Of a DNA stretch of 64,000 nt, positions 7,704 through 16,149 are shown piece by piece (the stretch's first letter is position 1; each line of letters opens with the position of its first letter). The notes under the pieces were generated by a model. That model was given only the letters and a program-made list of their open reading frames with translations. It was not told where the DNA came from and made no database searches. The stretch is from Clostridia bacterium. Lineage in GTDB: Bacteria > Bacillota > Clostridia > Oscillospirales > CAG-272. Location of the stretch: positions 57,677 through 121,676 of the forward strand of contig JAFQOP010000014.1 in NCBI GenBank assembly GCA_017403155.1, written 5' to 3'. The position numbers and the translations under genes are program-made.

Positions 7704-10034
7704 TTATCTGACGAGTGCATTCATCAGCACGTCGTCGGCTGTTTTGCAGGGGATAATGATAAGGTGGTCGCGTGCCTCCTTATCTATCTCGTCAAGGTCG
7801 CGCATATTGTCCTCGGGAATGAGAACGGTCTTAACACCCGAGCGATATGCTGCAAGAGTTTTCTCCTTGAGTCCTCCGATTGCAAGCACCTTGCCGCGCA
7901 GGGTTATCTCTCCGGTCATCGCAATGTCGCGCTTGACGGGAATATTGCCGAGCGCGCTTACCATTGCCGTAACCATCGTTACACCTGCCGAGGGGCCGTC
8001 CTTCGGAATTGCACCCTCGGGGAAGTGAATATGTATATCGGTGGATTTATGGAATTCGGGATCAATTCTATATTTCTTGGCAATGGTTCTAACGTAGGAG
8101 TGTGCAATCTTTGCCGATTCCTTCATAACGTCGCCAAGAGAGCCGGTTATCTCTATCTTGCCGTTGCCCTCCATTGTCGCTACCTCGACCTTCAGCAGGT
8201 CGCCGCCCGTCTGTGTGTAGGCGAGTCCGTTAACGGTGCCGACGGGGTCGGTTGCCTCAAGTGCCTCGGGGATTACCTTACTCTTGCCGAGATATTCGGA
8301 GATATTCTTGTCGGTTATCGTTACCGATTTTACGTCAGTCTCCGCGATCTTCTTTGCCACCTTGCGGATGAGTGAGGCAATCTCGCGCTCCAGCGTTCTG
8401 ACGCCTGCCTCCTTGGTGTAATCGGTTATGAGCGCCATAATGCCCTTGTCGGTTATTCTGAAGCGCTTTTTAGTCATTCCGTTGCGCTTTAGCTGCTTTG
8501 GAATCAGATGGTTCTTTGCAATAGCCAGCTTTTCCGAGTCGGTGTATGTGGAGAGCTCTATTACCTCCATTCTGTCAAGCAGCGGCAGGGGAATGGATGA
8601 ATAACTGTTTGCCGTTGCAATGAAGAGAACGTCGGAGAGGTCTATCGGCATCTCCATAAAGTTGTCGCGGAAGGACTTGTTCTGCTCGGGATCAAGCACC
8701 TCAAGCAGGGCGGAGGTCGGGTCACCGCGGAAGTTGTTCGACATCTTGTCAATCTCGTCAAGAACAATAACGGGATTTTGCACCTTTGCATTTATAAGGG
8801 CGGTGATTATTCTGCCGGGCATAGCACCGACGTAGGTCTTTCTGTGGCCGCGTATCTCTGCCTCGTCGTGCATTCCTCCCAGTGACACTCTTGCATATTT
8901 TCTCTTGAGCGCGCGGGCAACGGATGCCGCCACGGACGTCTTTCCGACACCGGGAGGGCCCACAAGACAGATTATCTGGTTTTTAACGTCGGGAGAGAAC
9001 TGCTTTACAGCAACAAACTCAAGTATGCGCTCCTTAACCTTTTCAAGTCCGTCGTGGTCCGCGTCGAGCACCTTGCGTGCCTCGCTGACTGTTACAGAAT
9101 CGGTCGTCCTTATTCCAAAGGGGAAATCAAGACACGTATCGAGATAGGTGCGCAGCACGGTGCTTTCGGCAGCACCGAATGGCGTTTTCATAAGCTTTCC
9201 TAGCTCCTTGAAGAGCTTTTCGCGTACGTCCTCGGGAAGGTTAGCGCTCGCTATTCGCTGCTCATATTCCTTTATCTCGTCATCCTCGTCCTCTCCGAGC
9301 TCGGATTGGATTGCCTTTATCTGCTCACGGAGGAAGTAATCCTTCTGATTGCGGTCGATCTTCTCACGCACCTGCATCTGGATGTCGTGCTCGCATTCAA
9401 GTAGCATCCCCTCCTCCTCGAGGGCAACAAGCAGCTTCTCCAGTCTCTGCTTGGGAGAGAGCGTTTCAAGCACCGACTGCTTGTTTTTGTAGTCTATAAC
9501 CGCGCTCGACGCCACAAAATCAGCAAGATAATCGGGGTCGGTTATTGCCTCGGCGGCAAGACGCATATCCTCGGTAAAGGTAGGGTGGATTTCCTTGAGA
9601 GGAACGAGTGATTTCTTTACCTCGCGCATGAGAGCCTCAAGCTCGGGGGTCATTTTTGTGTGTCTTTTGCCCTCTCTGACGGTTGCATATGCAGACATAA
9701 AGCCGTTTGCATCGTCAAACCTTGCAATCTTTGCTCGTGCAATTCCCTCAAAGATTACTGCCAGAGTGCCTTGAGGATTCTTGACTACGTGCTTGATTTC
9801 TGCAAGCACACCGGTCTTGTACATATCCTCACCGGTGGGGTTTTCGATATTTATTTCCTTCTGGGCAACGAGAAGTATTTTTGCATCGTGGAGAGTTGCC
9901 GCAGCGGTAAACGCCTTCAGGGAGGAGGGGCGCGCAATTTCGATATTCATCTGTACTGCAGGGAAACCGACGAGTCCTCGCAGGGGAAGAACGGGAAGAA
10001 CCACCTCTATATAATTTTGTGTTAATTCTGACAT
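7704..10034 (-). CDS. lon: ATP-dependent protease Lon (LonA)
   Basis: Hexameric AAA+ serine protease for misfolded and regulatory proteins. Domains in order: LON substrate-binding domain (about residues 10-200), coiled linker, AAA+ module with Walker A GPPGVGKT at 359-366 and Walker B VIVLDEIDK, then the S16 protease domain with catalytic Ser682 in PKDGPSAG and Lys725 in GGLKEK. The frame is open for 28 more codons upstream, but the ATG chosen here has a GCGAGGT ribosome binding site and yields the usual N-terminus ending in PVLPLRG. An extended -10 promoter precedes it. It heads the minus-strand series. Confidence 0.96.
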   Translation of the reverse strand: MSELTQNYIEVVLPVLPLRGLVGFPAVQMNIEIARPSSLKAFTAAATLHDAKILLVAQKEINIENPTGEDMYKTGVLAEIKHVVKNPQGTLAVIFEGIARAKIARFDDANGFMSAYATVREGKRHTKMTPELEALMREVKKSLVPLKEIHPTFTEDMRLAAEAITDPDYLADFVASSAVIDYKNKQSVLETLSPKQRLEKLLVALEEEGMLLECEHDIQMQVREKIDRNQKDYFLREQIKAIQSELGEDEDDEIKEYEQRIASANLPEDVREKLFKELGKLMKTPFGAAESTVLRTYLDTCLDFPFGIRTTDSVTVSEARKVLDADHDGLEKVKERILEFVAVKQFSPDVKNQIICLVGPPGVGKTSVAASVARALKRKYARVSLGGMHDEAEIRGHRKTYVGAMPGRIITALINAKVQNPVIVLDEIDKMSNNFRGDPTSALLEVLDPEQNKSFRDNFMEMPIDLSDVLFIATANSYSSIPLPLLDRMEVIELSTYTDSEKLAIAKNHLIPKQLKRNGMTKKRFRITDKGIMALITDYTKEAGVRTLEREIASLIRKVAKKIAETDVKSVTITDKNISEYLGKSKVIPEALEATDPVGTVNGLAYTQTGGDLLKVEVATMEGNGKIEITGSLGDVMKESAKIAHSYVRTIAKKYRIDPEFHKSTDIHIHFPEGAIPKDGPSAGVTMVTAMVSALGNIPVKRDIAMTGEITLRGKVLAIGGLKEKTLAAYRSGVKTVLIPEDNMRDLDEIDKEARDHLIIIPCKTADDVLMNALVR

Positions 10035-10076
10035 TTTGGATACCTCGCTAATCGTAAAACAATAGAAATTCATTAT

Positions 10077-10108
10077 ATTATAACATATCCTGATGAAAAA
10101 ATCCATAT
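10077..10108 (-). promoter_or_regulatory. extended -10 promoter for lon
   Basis: On the minus strand TATAAT is preceded by TG and one base (TGTTATAAT), the extended -10 form. The -35 region 17 bases upstream (TGGATT) matches consensus poorly, as is usual for extended -10 promoters. Transcription would start about 35 bases before the lon ATG. I found no CtsR- or CIRCE-type operator beside it. Confidence 0.6.
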
Positions 10109-10336
10109 AAACGCGCAAAATATTTAAAATAATTTTATAAATTCCTTATATTTACCTTCAAGCACCTCCTTTTTCTCTCCGGATAAGCCAACCCTGCCAC
10201 CCGTGTCAAATTAAAACGGGAAAATACGGAAAATGATTTCATCGCACCGCGAGGACAGATATTGTCTGAGAAATTGAGCGATAAGCTCCTACGACGTCAA
10301 ATTTGTCATTGTTTACAAAAATATTTTCAAAACCTA
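10109..10336. other. intergenic region between divergent lon and infC, no gene seen
   Basis: AT-rich at its left end and mixed further right. It holds no open frame with a plausible start and no recognisable RNA gene. The minus strand contains a perfect AAGGAGGTG sequence (complement of bases 10163-10171), but only short frames without a correctly spaced start follow it. Confidence 0.6.
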
Positions 10337-10365
10337 TTGACAATTAACGAAAAGCGTGATATAAT
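10337..10365 (+). promoter_or_regulatory. consensus sigma-A promoter of infC-rpmI-rplT
   Basis: TTGACA and TATAAT, both perfect, are separated by 17 bases. Transcription would begin near 10372, giving a leader of about 150 bases before infC. Confidence 0.93.
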
Positions 10366-10371
10366 TTCCAG

Positions 10372-10522
10372 AAGAAGCAAAAGGCTTCTAAAACAAGCAG
10401 AATTTCCGTTCTCACCATACCACAGGGGTGCGTATGGTAAATACCGTTTCCCTCATTAGAGGTATTTTAGGTGCGTACGGAAGAATCTGTATGCATTTTT
10501 TGTTTTTTGGAGGTATAAAACA
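10372..10522 (+). promoter_or_regulatory. attenuating leader of the infC operon (L20-leader type)
   Basis: The leader folds into successive helices: ACCATAC with GTATGGT (10414-10420 / 10432-10438), AAATACC with GGTATTT (10439-10445 / 10461-10467), then a ten-pair terminator stem (10471-10480 / 10487-10496) followed by a long T-run. In Bacillus the same operon is repressed by ribosomal protein L20 binding its leader and promoting termination. The position, operon and helix order fit that mechanism, though the L20 contact site is inferred from context. Confidence 0.8.
10471..10508 (+). terminator. conditional terminator (attenuator) before infC
   Basis: GTGCGTACGG pairs over ten positions (G-U included) with CTGTATGCAT around an AAGAAT loop. 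A T-rich run (TTTTTTGTTTTTT) follows and ends right at the infC ribosome binding site. Confidence 0.88.
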
Positions 10523-11053
10523 ATTAGCGCTAACAACAAGGATATGCTCATCAACGACGAAATCAAGGCTCCCGAGGTCAGAGTAATCGGCATCGGCAAC
10601 GAGCAGCTTGGAATTATGAAGATTGAGGATGCAAGAAGCTATGCGTACTCAAACGGCGTTGATCTTGTACTTATTGCTCCTACCGCGACTCCTCCCGTTT
10701 GCCGTGCAGTAGATTACGGCAAGTTTTGCTTCGAGCGCGATAAAAGAGAAAAGGAAGCGAAGAAAAAGCAGGTTATCGTTAAGGTTAAAGAGGTTCAGCT
10801 TTCCTGCCGCATCGAGCAGCATGATTTCGACACCCGTGTCAACCACGCCAAGAGATTCCTCAGCGAGGGCAACAAGGTAAAGGCGGTTATCCGCTTCAGA
10901 GGTAGAGAAATGGCTCACGTGGAGCTTGGCCGCGAGGTTATCGAGAAGTTCCAGGAGGCATGCGCCGGATTCGGTGTATCGGAAAAAAAGCCTGTATTTG
11001 AGGGTAGATTCATGTCGATCATCCTCTCTCCTGTAAAGCAGGACAAAAAATAA
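10523..11053 (+). CDS. infC: translation initiation factor IF-3, starting at AUU
   Basis: Binds the 30S subunit, keeps it apart from 50S and proofreads the start codon. The N-domain INDEIKAPEVRVIG, the linker rich in Lys/Glu and the C-domain are all complete. The first ATG (10544) lies 30 bases from the GGAGG at 10509-10513, too far away. An in-frame ATT at 10523 is 9 bases from it and adds the seven residues expected before the INDEI motif. AUU, AUC or AUA starts are the known autoregulatory device of infC, since IF-3 discriminates against them. The product is 176 residues. Confidence 0.93.
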   Translation: MSANNKDMLINDEIKAPEVRVIGIGNEQLGIMKIEDARSYAYSNGVDLVLIAPTATPPVCRAVDYGKFCFERDKREKEAKKKQVIVKVKEVQLSCRIEQHDFDTRVNHAKRFLSEGNKVKAVIRFRGREMAHVELGREVIEKFQEACAGFGVSEKKPVFEGRFMSIILSPVKQDKK

Positions 11054-11100
11054 TTTAATTAGTTAATAAAATAGGGTAAAACCCAAAAAGGAGAATAAAA

Positions 11101-11295
11101 ATGGGAAAAATCAAGACACATAAGGCATCTGCCAAGAGATTTTCTCTCACCGGTAGCGGTAAGGTAAAGATGTCCCACAACAACCATCGTCACAACCTTG
11201 GTCACAAGACCTCGAAGCGCAAGAGAGATCTTCGCAAGGGCGCAATTCTTTCTGAGAGCTTTGCACCTACCTACAGACTCCTTATTCAGAAGTAA
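11101..11295 (+). CDS. rpmI: 50S ribosomal protein bL35
   Basis: A 64-residue very basic protein with the family pattern KIKTHKASAKRFSLTGSGK at the N-terminus and HNLGHKTSKRKR in the middle. It lies between infC and rplT as in most bacteria, 47 bases after infC, with an AAGGAGAATAAAA ribosome binding region. Expression should follow the infC leader attenuator. Confidence 0.97.
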   Translation: MGKIKTHKASAKRFSLTGSGKVKMSHNNHRHNLGHKTSKRKRDLRKGAILSESFAPTYRLLIQK

Positions 11296-11332
11296 TAAGG
11301 CAATTAGAGAAAATTTTGGAGGAAGATAGAAA

Positions 11333-11686
11333 ATGGCTAGAATTAAGGGCGCATTAATGACGCGCAAGAGAAGAAAGAGCATCCTCAAGGCAGCTAAGGG
11401 CTACTGGGGTGCAAAGTCCAAGCATTTCAAGATGGCAAAGCAGGCTGTTCTTAAGAGCGGCAACTATGCCTTCACCGGTCGTAAGCTCAAGAAGAGAGAT
11501 TTCCGTTCTCTTTGGATCACCAGAATTTCCGCGCAGGCAAAGGTCAACGGTATGAACTACTCGACCCTTATGCACGGTATCAAGGTTGCAGGCATAGACC
11601 TCAACCGCAAGATGCTCGCTGAGCTTGCAGTTTCCGACAAGGAAGCATTTGCAAAGGTTTGCGAGATGGCAAAGGCTGCGCTTTAA
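11333..11686 (+). CDS. rplT: 50S ribosomal protein bL20
   Basis: Early 50S assembly protein, 117 residues. The basic N-terminal extension ([19 protein letters not shown], the long helix that threads into 23S rRNA) and the globular domain with [18 protein letters not shown] are intact. It is the last gene of the operon and the probable autogenous repressor acting on the leader upstream of infC. GGAGG precedes the start by 10 bases. Confidence 0.98.
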   Translation: MARIKGALMTRKRRKSILKAAKGYWGAKSKHFKMAKQAVLKSGNYAFTGRKLKKRDFRSLWITRISAQAKVNGMNYSTLMHGIKVAGIDLNRKMLAELAVSDKEAFAKVCEMAKAAL

Positions 11687-11692
11687 TAATTT

Positions 11693-11728
11693 ATCCCGCT
11701 TTACCGAATGGAAAAGCGGGATTTTTTC
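11693..11728 (+). terminator. terminator after rplT
   Basis: ATCCCGCTTT pairs with AAAGCGGGAT around a 9 to 10 base loop and is followed by TTTTTT. It ends the infC operon. An in-frame ATG for the next gene lies inside this hairpin and is therefore not taken as its start. Confidence 0.9.
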
Positions 11729-11755
11729 AATAATAAGTACTTCACGGAGCAGATT

Positions 11756-12586
11756 ATGATAATACAGAACGACGTATTGAGAAGTCGGCAGAACCCTACG
11801 GTAAAGTGGGCAGCCTCTCTCTCGACAAAAAAATACAGAGAGGAGCACCTCGCATTCATAGCAGAGGGTGACAAATTAACCTTTGAGGCTGCGGAGGCGG
11901 GACTTCCCGTGACACATATTTTCGTCACAGAATCGAGAATAGATGGGATAAAGGAGAAAATTTTATCCGCCTTTTGCGATGAAAGATATGAAAAATGTAT
12001 GCTTATCACGGTGTCGGATGAGGTTTTTGAAAAAATATCAACCGAAATGGCACCTCAGGGTATCATAAGTGTGATAAAATATCTTGACTTTTTCCGTGAT
12101 ATGGATATAATATATAAGGAAGACTTTTTTCTCCCGAGGACTGAGCGCGCTATTGCATTGTGCTCTGTCAGGGATCCGCAGAACCTCGGGTCGGTAATAC
12201 GTAGCTCGGTTGCCTTTGGCGTCGACCACGTTGTATTGACCGATGACTGCGCGGATATATATAATCCAAAAACCGTAAGGAGTGCCATGGGCTCTCTTTT
12301 CAGAGTCAAGGTGACTCGTGTCGGAGATTTCGGCTCGTTCATCACCTCGGCAAGAGAGAACGGAAGGCGCGTCTTTGCGGCTGAGCTAACCGACGGCGCT
12401 ACTCCGCTGACCTCCCTTGGTGCACAAGATACCGATATATTCATAATCGGCAACGAGGGGCACGGCATACCGAGCGAGCTTTCCGCCATGGCGGACGGAA
12501 GTGTATATATCCCGATCTCAAAGAAAACCGAGTCGCTCAATGCATCTGTTGCGGCGGCGATATTTATGTGGGAGATAAGTAAATAA
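11756..12586 (+). CDS. TrmH/SpoU family RNA 2'-O-methyltransferase
   Basis: SPOUT methyltransferase that methylates a ribose 2'-OH in rRNA or tRNA, probably 23S rRNA (RlmB/TsnR-like). An N-terminal substrate-binding domain (residues 1-100, with FIAEGDKLTFEA) precedes the knot domain. SpoU motif 1 is DPQNLGSVIRSS, motif 2 is IIGNEGHGI, and motif 3 is PISKKTESLNASVAAAI, which contains the SAM-binding knot. The ATG has GGAG 6 bases upstream; the longer frame would start in the preceding terminator. A gene of this family right after rplT is frequent in Firmicutes. The target nucleotide is not determinable. Confidence 0.9.
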   Translation: MIIQNDVLRSRQNPTVKWAASLSTKKYREEHLAFIAEGDKLTFEAAEAGLPVTHIFVTESRIDGIKEKILSAFCDERYEKCMLITVSDEVFEKISTEMAPQGIISVIKYLDFFRDMDIIYKEDFFLPRTERAIALCSVRDPQNLGSVIRSSVAFGVDHVVLTDDCADIYNPKTVRSAMGSLFRVKVTRVGDFGSFITSARENGRRVFAAELTDGATPLTSLGAQDTDIFIIGNEGHGIPSELSAMADGSVYIPISKKTESLNASVAAAIFMWEISK

Positions 12587-12604
12587 ACCCGAAGAGGAGC
12601 TTTT

Positions 12605-13858
12605 ATGGACGAGCGTGTGTATTGGATATGGCTATCAAATGCAGTAACAGCAGGCTCGTCTACCTTTGCGAAGCTCCTCTGTAAATTTTCTACGGCAGAG
12701 GAGGTCTATTACGCGAGCGACGAGATGATCGCCTCTGCGATAACCTCCAGATCCAAGGATTATACGGCTCTGTGCGACAAGGACCTTACAAAGGCGGAGA
12801 AAATTCATCGATACTGTCTTGAGAAGAATATCGGAATAGTTGTGTTCAGCGACAGATTATTTCCTCACATGCTGAAGGAAATACCTACACCTCCCGTTCT
12901 TCTTTATTACAGAGGAACCTTTCCCGAATTTGACTCGGAGTTCGGTGTTGCCGTCGTCGGCACACGTCGCCTCTCGAGGTACGGACGGAAGAATGCGTTT
13001 ACGATATCCTACGACCTTGCCCGCTCGGGAGCTCTTGTGATATCGGGAATGGCTCTGGGCATCGACGGCGTTGCGCACGCGGGAGCCCTCAGTGCCGGAA
13101 AGAAGACGGTTGCCGTTATCGGTTCGGGAATCAACGTGCTTTATCCCAAGGTCCACGGTCACCTTGCGCGAGAGATAGTGAAGTGTGGATGCGTGATAAG
13201 CGAGTTTGCGCCCTTTACTCCACCAGAAAAGCAGAATTTCCCGATAAGGAACAGACTTATCAGTGGTCTGTCCGTGCTTACCCTTGTTATCGAGGGACGC
13301 GAGAGAAGTGGTGCTCTTCTTACCGCCCGTCATGCCAGAGCGCAGGATAGGGCAGTTTACGCACTGCCGGGCAACGTAGGCAACGCGACAAGCGAGGTGA
13401 CAAATCTCCTTATCAGAAACGGTGCTGTTCTGTGTACCGCTGCGGATGATATTGTGCGCGATTACGAGATACGCTCGCGCGGAAAGCTGAATCCGCATGA
13501 GCTGGCAAAGCCCTCACGCGTAAATATGGAGGAGGCGCTATCGGAGCTCAAGATTTCATGCGTTTCCGCCGAGGATAGGGAAATCTTCCGCCCGACTAAG
13601 ACTGAACGGAAAAAGAAAGAAGAGGATGCTGAAGAGCCGACGGCTACGACACTGCCCATGCCCGAGGCTGATCTCGGTAGCTTTGATGAAAAGACGGTAA
13701 GACTATATCAAAGAATTCCTCTTGGCGATGGGTGTCTCGTGGATTCCTTGGTTGACGGCGAGATGACTCTGCGCGATGTAATGAAGGGACTTTTGAAGCT
13801 CGAGATGGGTTGCTTTGTAAAAATGCTCCCGGGTGAGCGCGTCCGTCGAAATTTTTAG
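12605..13858 (+). CDS. dprA: DNA processing protein DprA
   Basis: Loads RecA onto incoming single-stranded DNA during transformation. The Rossmann-like core is complete: VVGTRRLSRYG, SGMALGIDGVAHAGAL, VIGSGINVLYP, and the FPIRNRLISGLS and GALLTARHA blocks. Helical sequence precedes it, and a C-terminal winged-helix-like segment (about residues 355-417) follows a charged linker. At 417 residues it is of the long type. Its position just before topA matches Firmicute and many other genomes. Its presence does not by itself prove competence. Confidence 0.95.
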   Translation: MDERVYWIWLSNAVTAGSSTFAKLLCKFSTAEEVYYASDEMIASAITSRSKDYTALCDKDLTKAEKIHRYCLEKNIGIVVFSDRLFPHMLKEIPTPPVLLYYRGTFPEFDSEFGVAVVGTRRLSRYGRKNAFTISYDLARSGALVISGMALGIDGVAHAGALSAGKKTVAVIGSGINVLYPKVHGHLAREIVKCGCVISEFAPFTPPEKQNFPIRNRLISGLSVLTLVIEGRERSGALLTARHARAQDRAVYALPGNVGNATSEVTNLLIRNGAVLCTAADDIVRDYEIRSRGKLNPHELAKPSRVNMEEALSELKISCVSAEDREIFRPTKTERKKKEEDAEEPTATTLPMPEADLGSFDEKTVRLYQRIPLGDGCLVDSLVDGEMTLRDVMKGLLKLEMGCFVKMLPGERVRRNF

Positions 13859-13890
13859 TATGAAAGGCAGCGGCTAAGCCGCTAATATCT

Positions 13891-16149
13891 ATGGCAAATT
13901 TAGTAATAGTAGAATCTCCTGCAAAAGCAAATACAATAAAGGGCTATCTCGGCTCGAATTATAAGGTTATAGCATCAAAGGGTCATATCAGAGACCTGCC
14001 TAAGAGCACCCTCGGTATTGATGTTGAAAACGGCTTTGAGCCGCATTATATCAACATTCGCGGCAAGGGCGACGTCATAAAGGAGCTCAAGCGCGAGGCA
14101 AAGTCGGCAGGAAAGATATTTCTGGCAACCGACCCTGACCGCGAGGGTGAGGCTATATCGTGGCATATTGCCACGCAGCTTGGCATCCCTCCCGAAAAGG
14201 AGTGCCGCGTAACCTTCAACGAAATAACGAAGAATGCTGTCAGAGAGGCTATTAAAAAGCCTCGCAGAATAAATATGGATCTTGTTAACTCGCAGCAGGC
14301 GCGCAGAATCCTTGACAGACTTATCGGCTTTAACCTCAGCCAGATTCTCTGGAAAAACGTAAAGAGCGGACTTTCCGGTGGAAGAGTGCAGTCGGTTGCT
14401 GTCCGAATCGTCACAGAGCGCGAGGAGGAGATCCGTGCATTTGTCCCCCGGGAGTACTGGACGGTAGATGCAGAGGTGCAGGGCGAAGGCGATAAGACAA
14501 CCGTAAAGCTCCACGGCAACAAGCGCGGTAAGCTCAAGCTCACCGATGAGACGGCGGCAAGCCGTGTCCTCGAGAAGATTGGCAACAGCCCCTTCAAGGT
14601 TACGTCGGTAAAGCACGCTGAAAAGCAGAAGCTGCCGTCTCCTCCCTTTACAACCTCGACACTTCAGCAGGATGCGTCGAGAAAGCTTGGATTCCAGGCG
14701 CAGAAGACCATGAAGGTCGCCCAGGAGCTGTACGACGGTCTTAATCTCGGTCATGAGCTTGGCGGTGTGCAGGGTCTTATTACCTATATGCGTACCGACT
14801 CTCTGCGCATATCCGAGAGTGCCCAGGGTAGTGCTCTTGAATTTATTCGCGAGAATTACGGAAGCGAGTTTGCTCCCAAGAGACCGAGAGTATACAAGAG
14901 CAGCAATAATTCTCAGGATGCTCACGAGGCAATAAGACCCTCGAGCATAACCCTCACACCCAAGGCGGTCAGAAAAATGCTCACCTCCGACCAGTATAAG
15001 CTGTATAAGCTTATCTGGGAGAGATTCGTTGCAAGCCAGATGGCATCCGCTGTGTTTGATACTGTGTCCGTAGAGCTTGAGAACAACGGTTATATTTTCA
15101 AAACGGGCGGATACGTTGTAAAGAGCAAGGGATTCCTTGCAGTTTATGGAGATATCGACGAGGTTGAGGGTGACGAATTTGCCGCGTGCGGACTTCCCGA
15201 AATGCGCGAGGGCGAGGAGCTTAAAAATCTCGGGCTCGCAAAAAGCCAGCATTTCACCGAGCCGCCTCAGCGCTACACCGAGGCTTCTCTCATTAAATTC
15301 CTCGAGGAAAACGGCATTGGTCGCCCCTCGACCTATGCTCCGATTATTTCTATCATCGTTTCTCGCGATTACGTAAAGAGAGACGGAAAATCCCTTGTGG
15401 GTACCGAGCTCGGTGCGGTTATAACCAAGTTCACACGTGAGTATTTCCCCGAAATAATCGACTACGAGTATACTGCCTTCATGGAGGAGAATCTCGACTC
15501 CATAGAGCATAAGAAGAATACAATAATCGGAGTTATCTCCGATTTCTACGCCACCTTTGCTGCAGAGCTTGAGAAGGCATCGAAGAGCGAGGCGAAGGTG
15601 AAGATAGAGCCAACCTACGAGGTGAGCGACGTTGTCTGCGAGATATGCGGTGCCAGAATGGTTTACAAGAACGGGCGCTACGGCAGATTCCTTGCGTGCC
15701 CCAGTTATCCTGCCTGCAGGAACACAAAGGCTCTTGACAAGGATGGCAACATTGTAAAGCCTGAGCCGGAGCGTGCTCCCAGGCTTGCGGGCTTTGCGTG
15801 TGAGGTTTGCGGTGCGGATATGGTTGTCAGACGCGGCAGATACGGTGTGTTCTATGCCTGCTCAAATTATCCGACCTGCAGCTTCACCAAGCAAAAGACG
15901 ACCGACACGGGAGCCAAGTGTCCCGCCTGCTCGTCTAAAATCCTGGCACGCCACGGAAAGGGAAGAACACTCTTTTACAGCTGTGAGAGGTATCCCGAGT
16001 GCAATTTTTCAAGCTGGGATATGCCCCTTGCAGAGAATTGCCCCGAGTGCGGAGAAATGCTCTATTACAGAAAGAGCAAGAAAATAGTTATGTGCAAGAG
16101 CAAGACTTGCGATTACAAAAGAGATGAGGAAATGACGGTAATCGAATAA
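13891..16149 (+). CDS. topA: DNA topoisomerase I
   Basis: Type IA enzyme relaxing negative supercoils. The Toprim domain opens with LVIVESPAKA and contains the acidic DPDREGEAI site. The catalytic tyrosine is Tyr299 in ITYMRTDS. Four C-terminal zinc ribbons follow, each with paired cysteines (starting VCEICG, ACEVCG, KCPACS and NCPECG; the first three have clear four-Cys sets). At 752 residues it is within the family range. The ribosome binding site is weak (AAAGG about 26 bases upstream, nothing closer), so translation may depend on dprA coupling. The stop overlaps the trmFO start by one base. Confidence 0.97.
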   Translation: MANLVIVESPAKANTIKGYLGSNYKVIASKGHIRDLPKSTLGIDVENGFEPHYINIRGKGDVIKELKREAKSAGKIFLATDPDREGEAISWHIATQLGIPPEKECRVTFNEITKNAVREAIKKPRRINMDLVNSQQARRILDRLIGFNLSQILWKNVKSGLSGGRVQSVAVRIVTEREEEIRAFVPREYWTVDAEVQGEGDKTTVKLHGNKRGKLKLTDETAASRVLEKIGNSPFKVTSVKHAEKQKLPSPPFTTSTLQQDASRKLGFQAQKTMKVAQELYDGLNLGHELGGVQGLITYMRTDSLRISESAQGSALEFIRENYGSEFAPKRPRVYKSSNNSQDAHEAIRPSSITLTPKAVRKMLTSDQYKLYKLIWERFVASQMASAVFDTVSVELENNGYIFKTGGYVVKSKGFLAVYGDIDEVEGDEFAACGLPEMREGEELKNLGLAKSQHFTEPPQRYTEASLIKFLEENGIGRPSTYAPIISIIVSRDYVKRDGKSLVGTELGAVITKFTREYFPEIIDYEYTAFMEENLDSIEHKKNTIIGVISDFYATFAAELEKASKSEAKVKIEPTYEVSDVVCEICGARMVYKNGRYGRFLACPSYPACRNTKALDKDGNIVKPEPERAPRLAGFACEVCGADMVVRRGRYGVFYACSNYPTCSFTKQKTTDTGAKCPACSSKILARHGKGRTLFYSCERYPECNFSSWDMPLAENCPECGEMLYYRKSKKIVMCKSKTCDYKRDEEMTVIE

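Noticed and set aside
10035-10118. 28-codon N-terminal extension of Lon
   Set aside because: It would contain the -10 element of the promoter and lacks a ribosome binding site; the downstream ATG has one and gives the family start.
10163-10174. Perfect AAGGAGGTG on the minus strand between lon and infC, possibly for a small gene
   Set aside because: The available starts are inside it or only three bases away and lead to frames of at most 13 codons; no small protein can be supported.
11708-11755. Upstream start of the rRNA methyltransferase
   Set aside because: This ATG lies within the terminator hairpin of rplT and lacks a ribosome binding site.
13975-15510. Minus-strand open frame of 511 codons
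   Set aside because: It lies entirely opposite topA, whose motifs are intact; its composition is that of a shadow frame.
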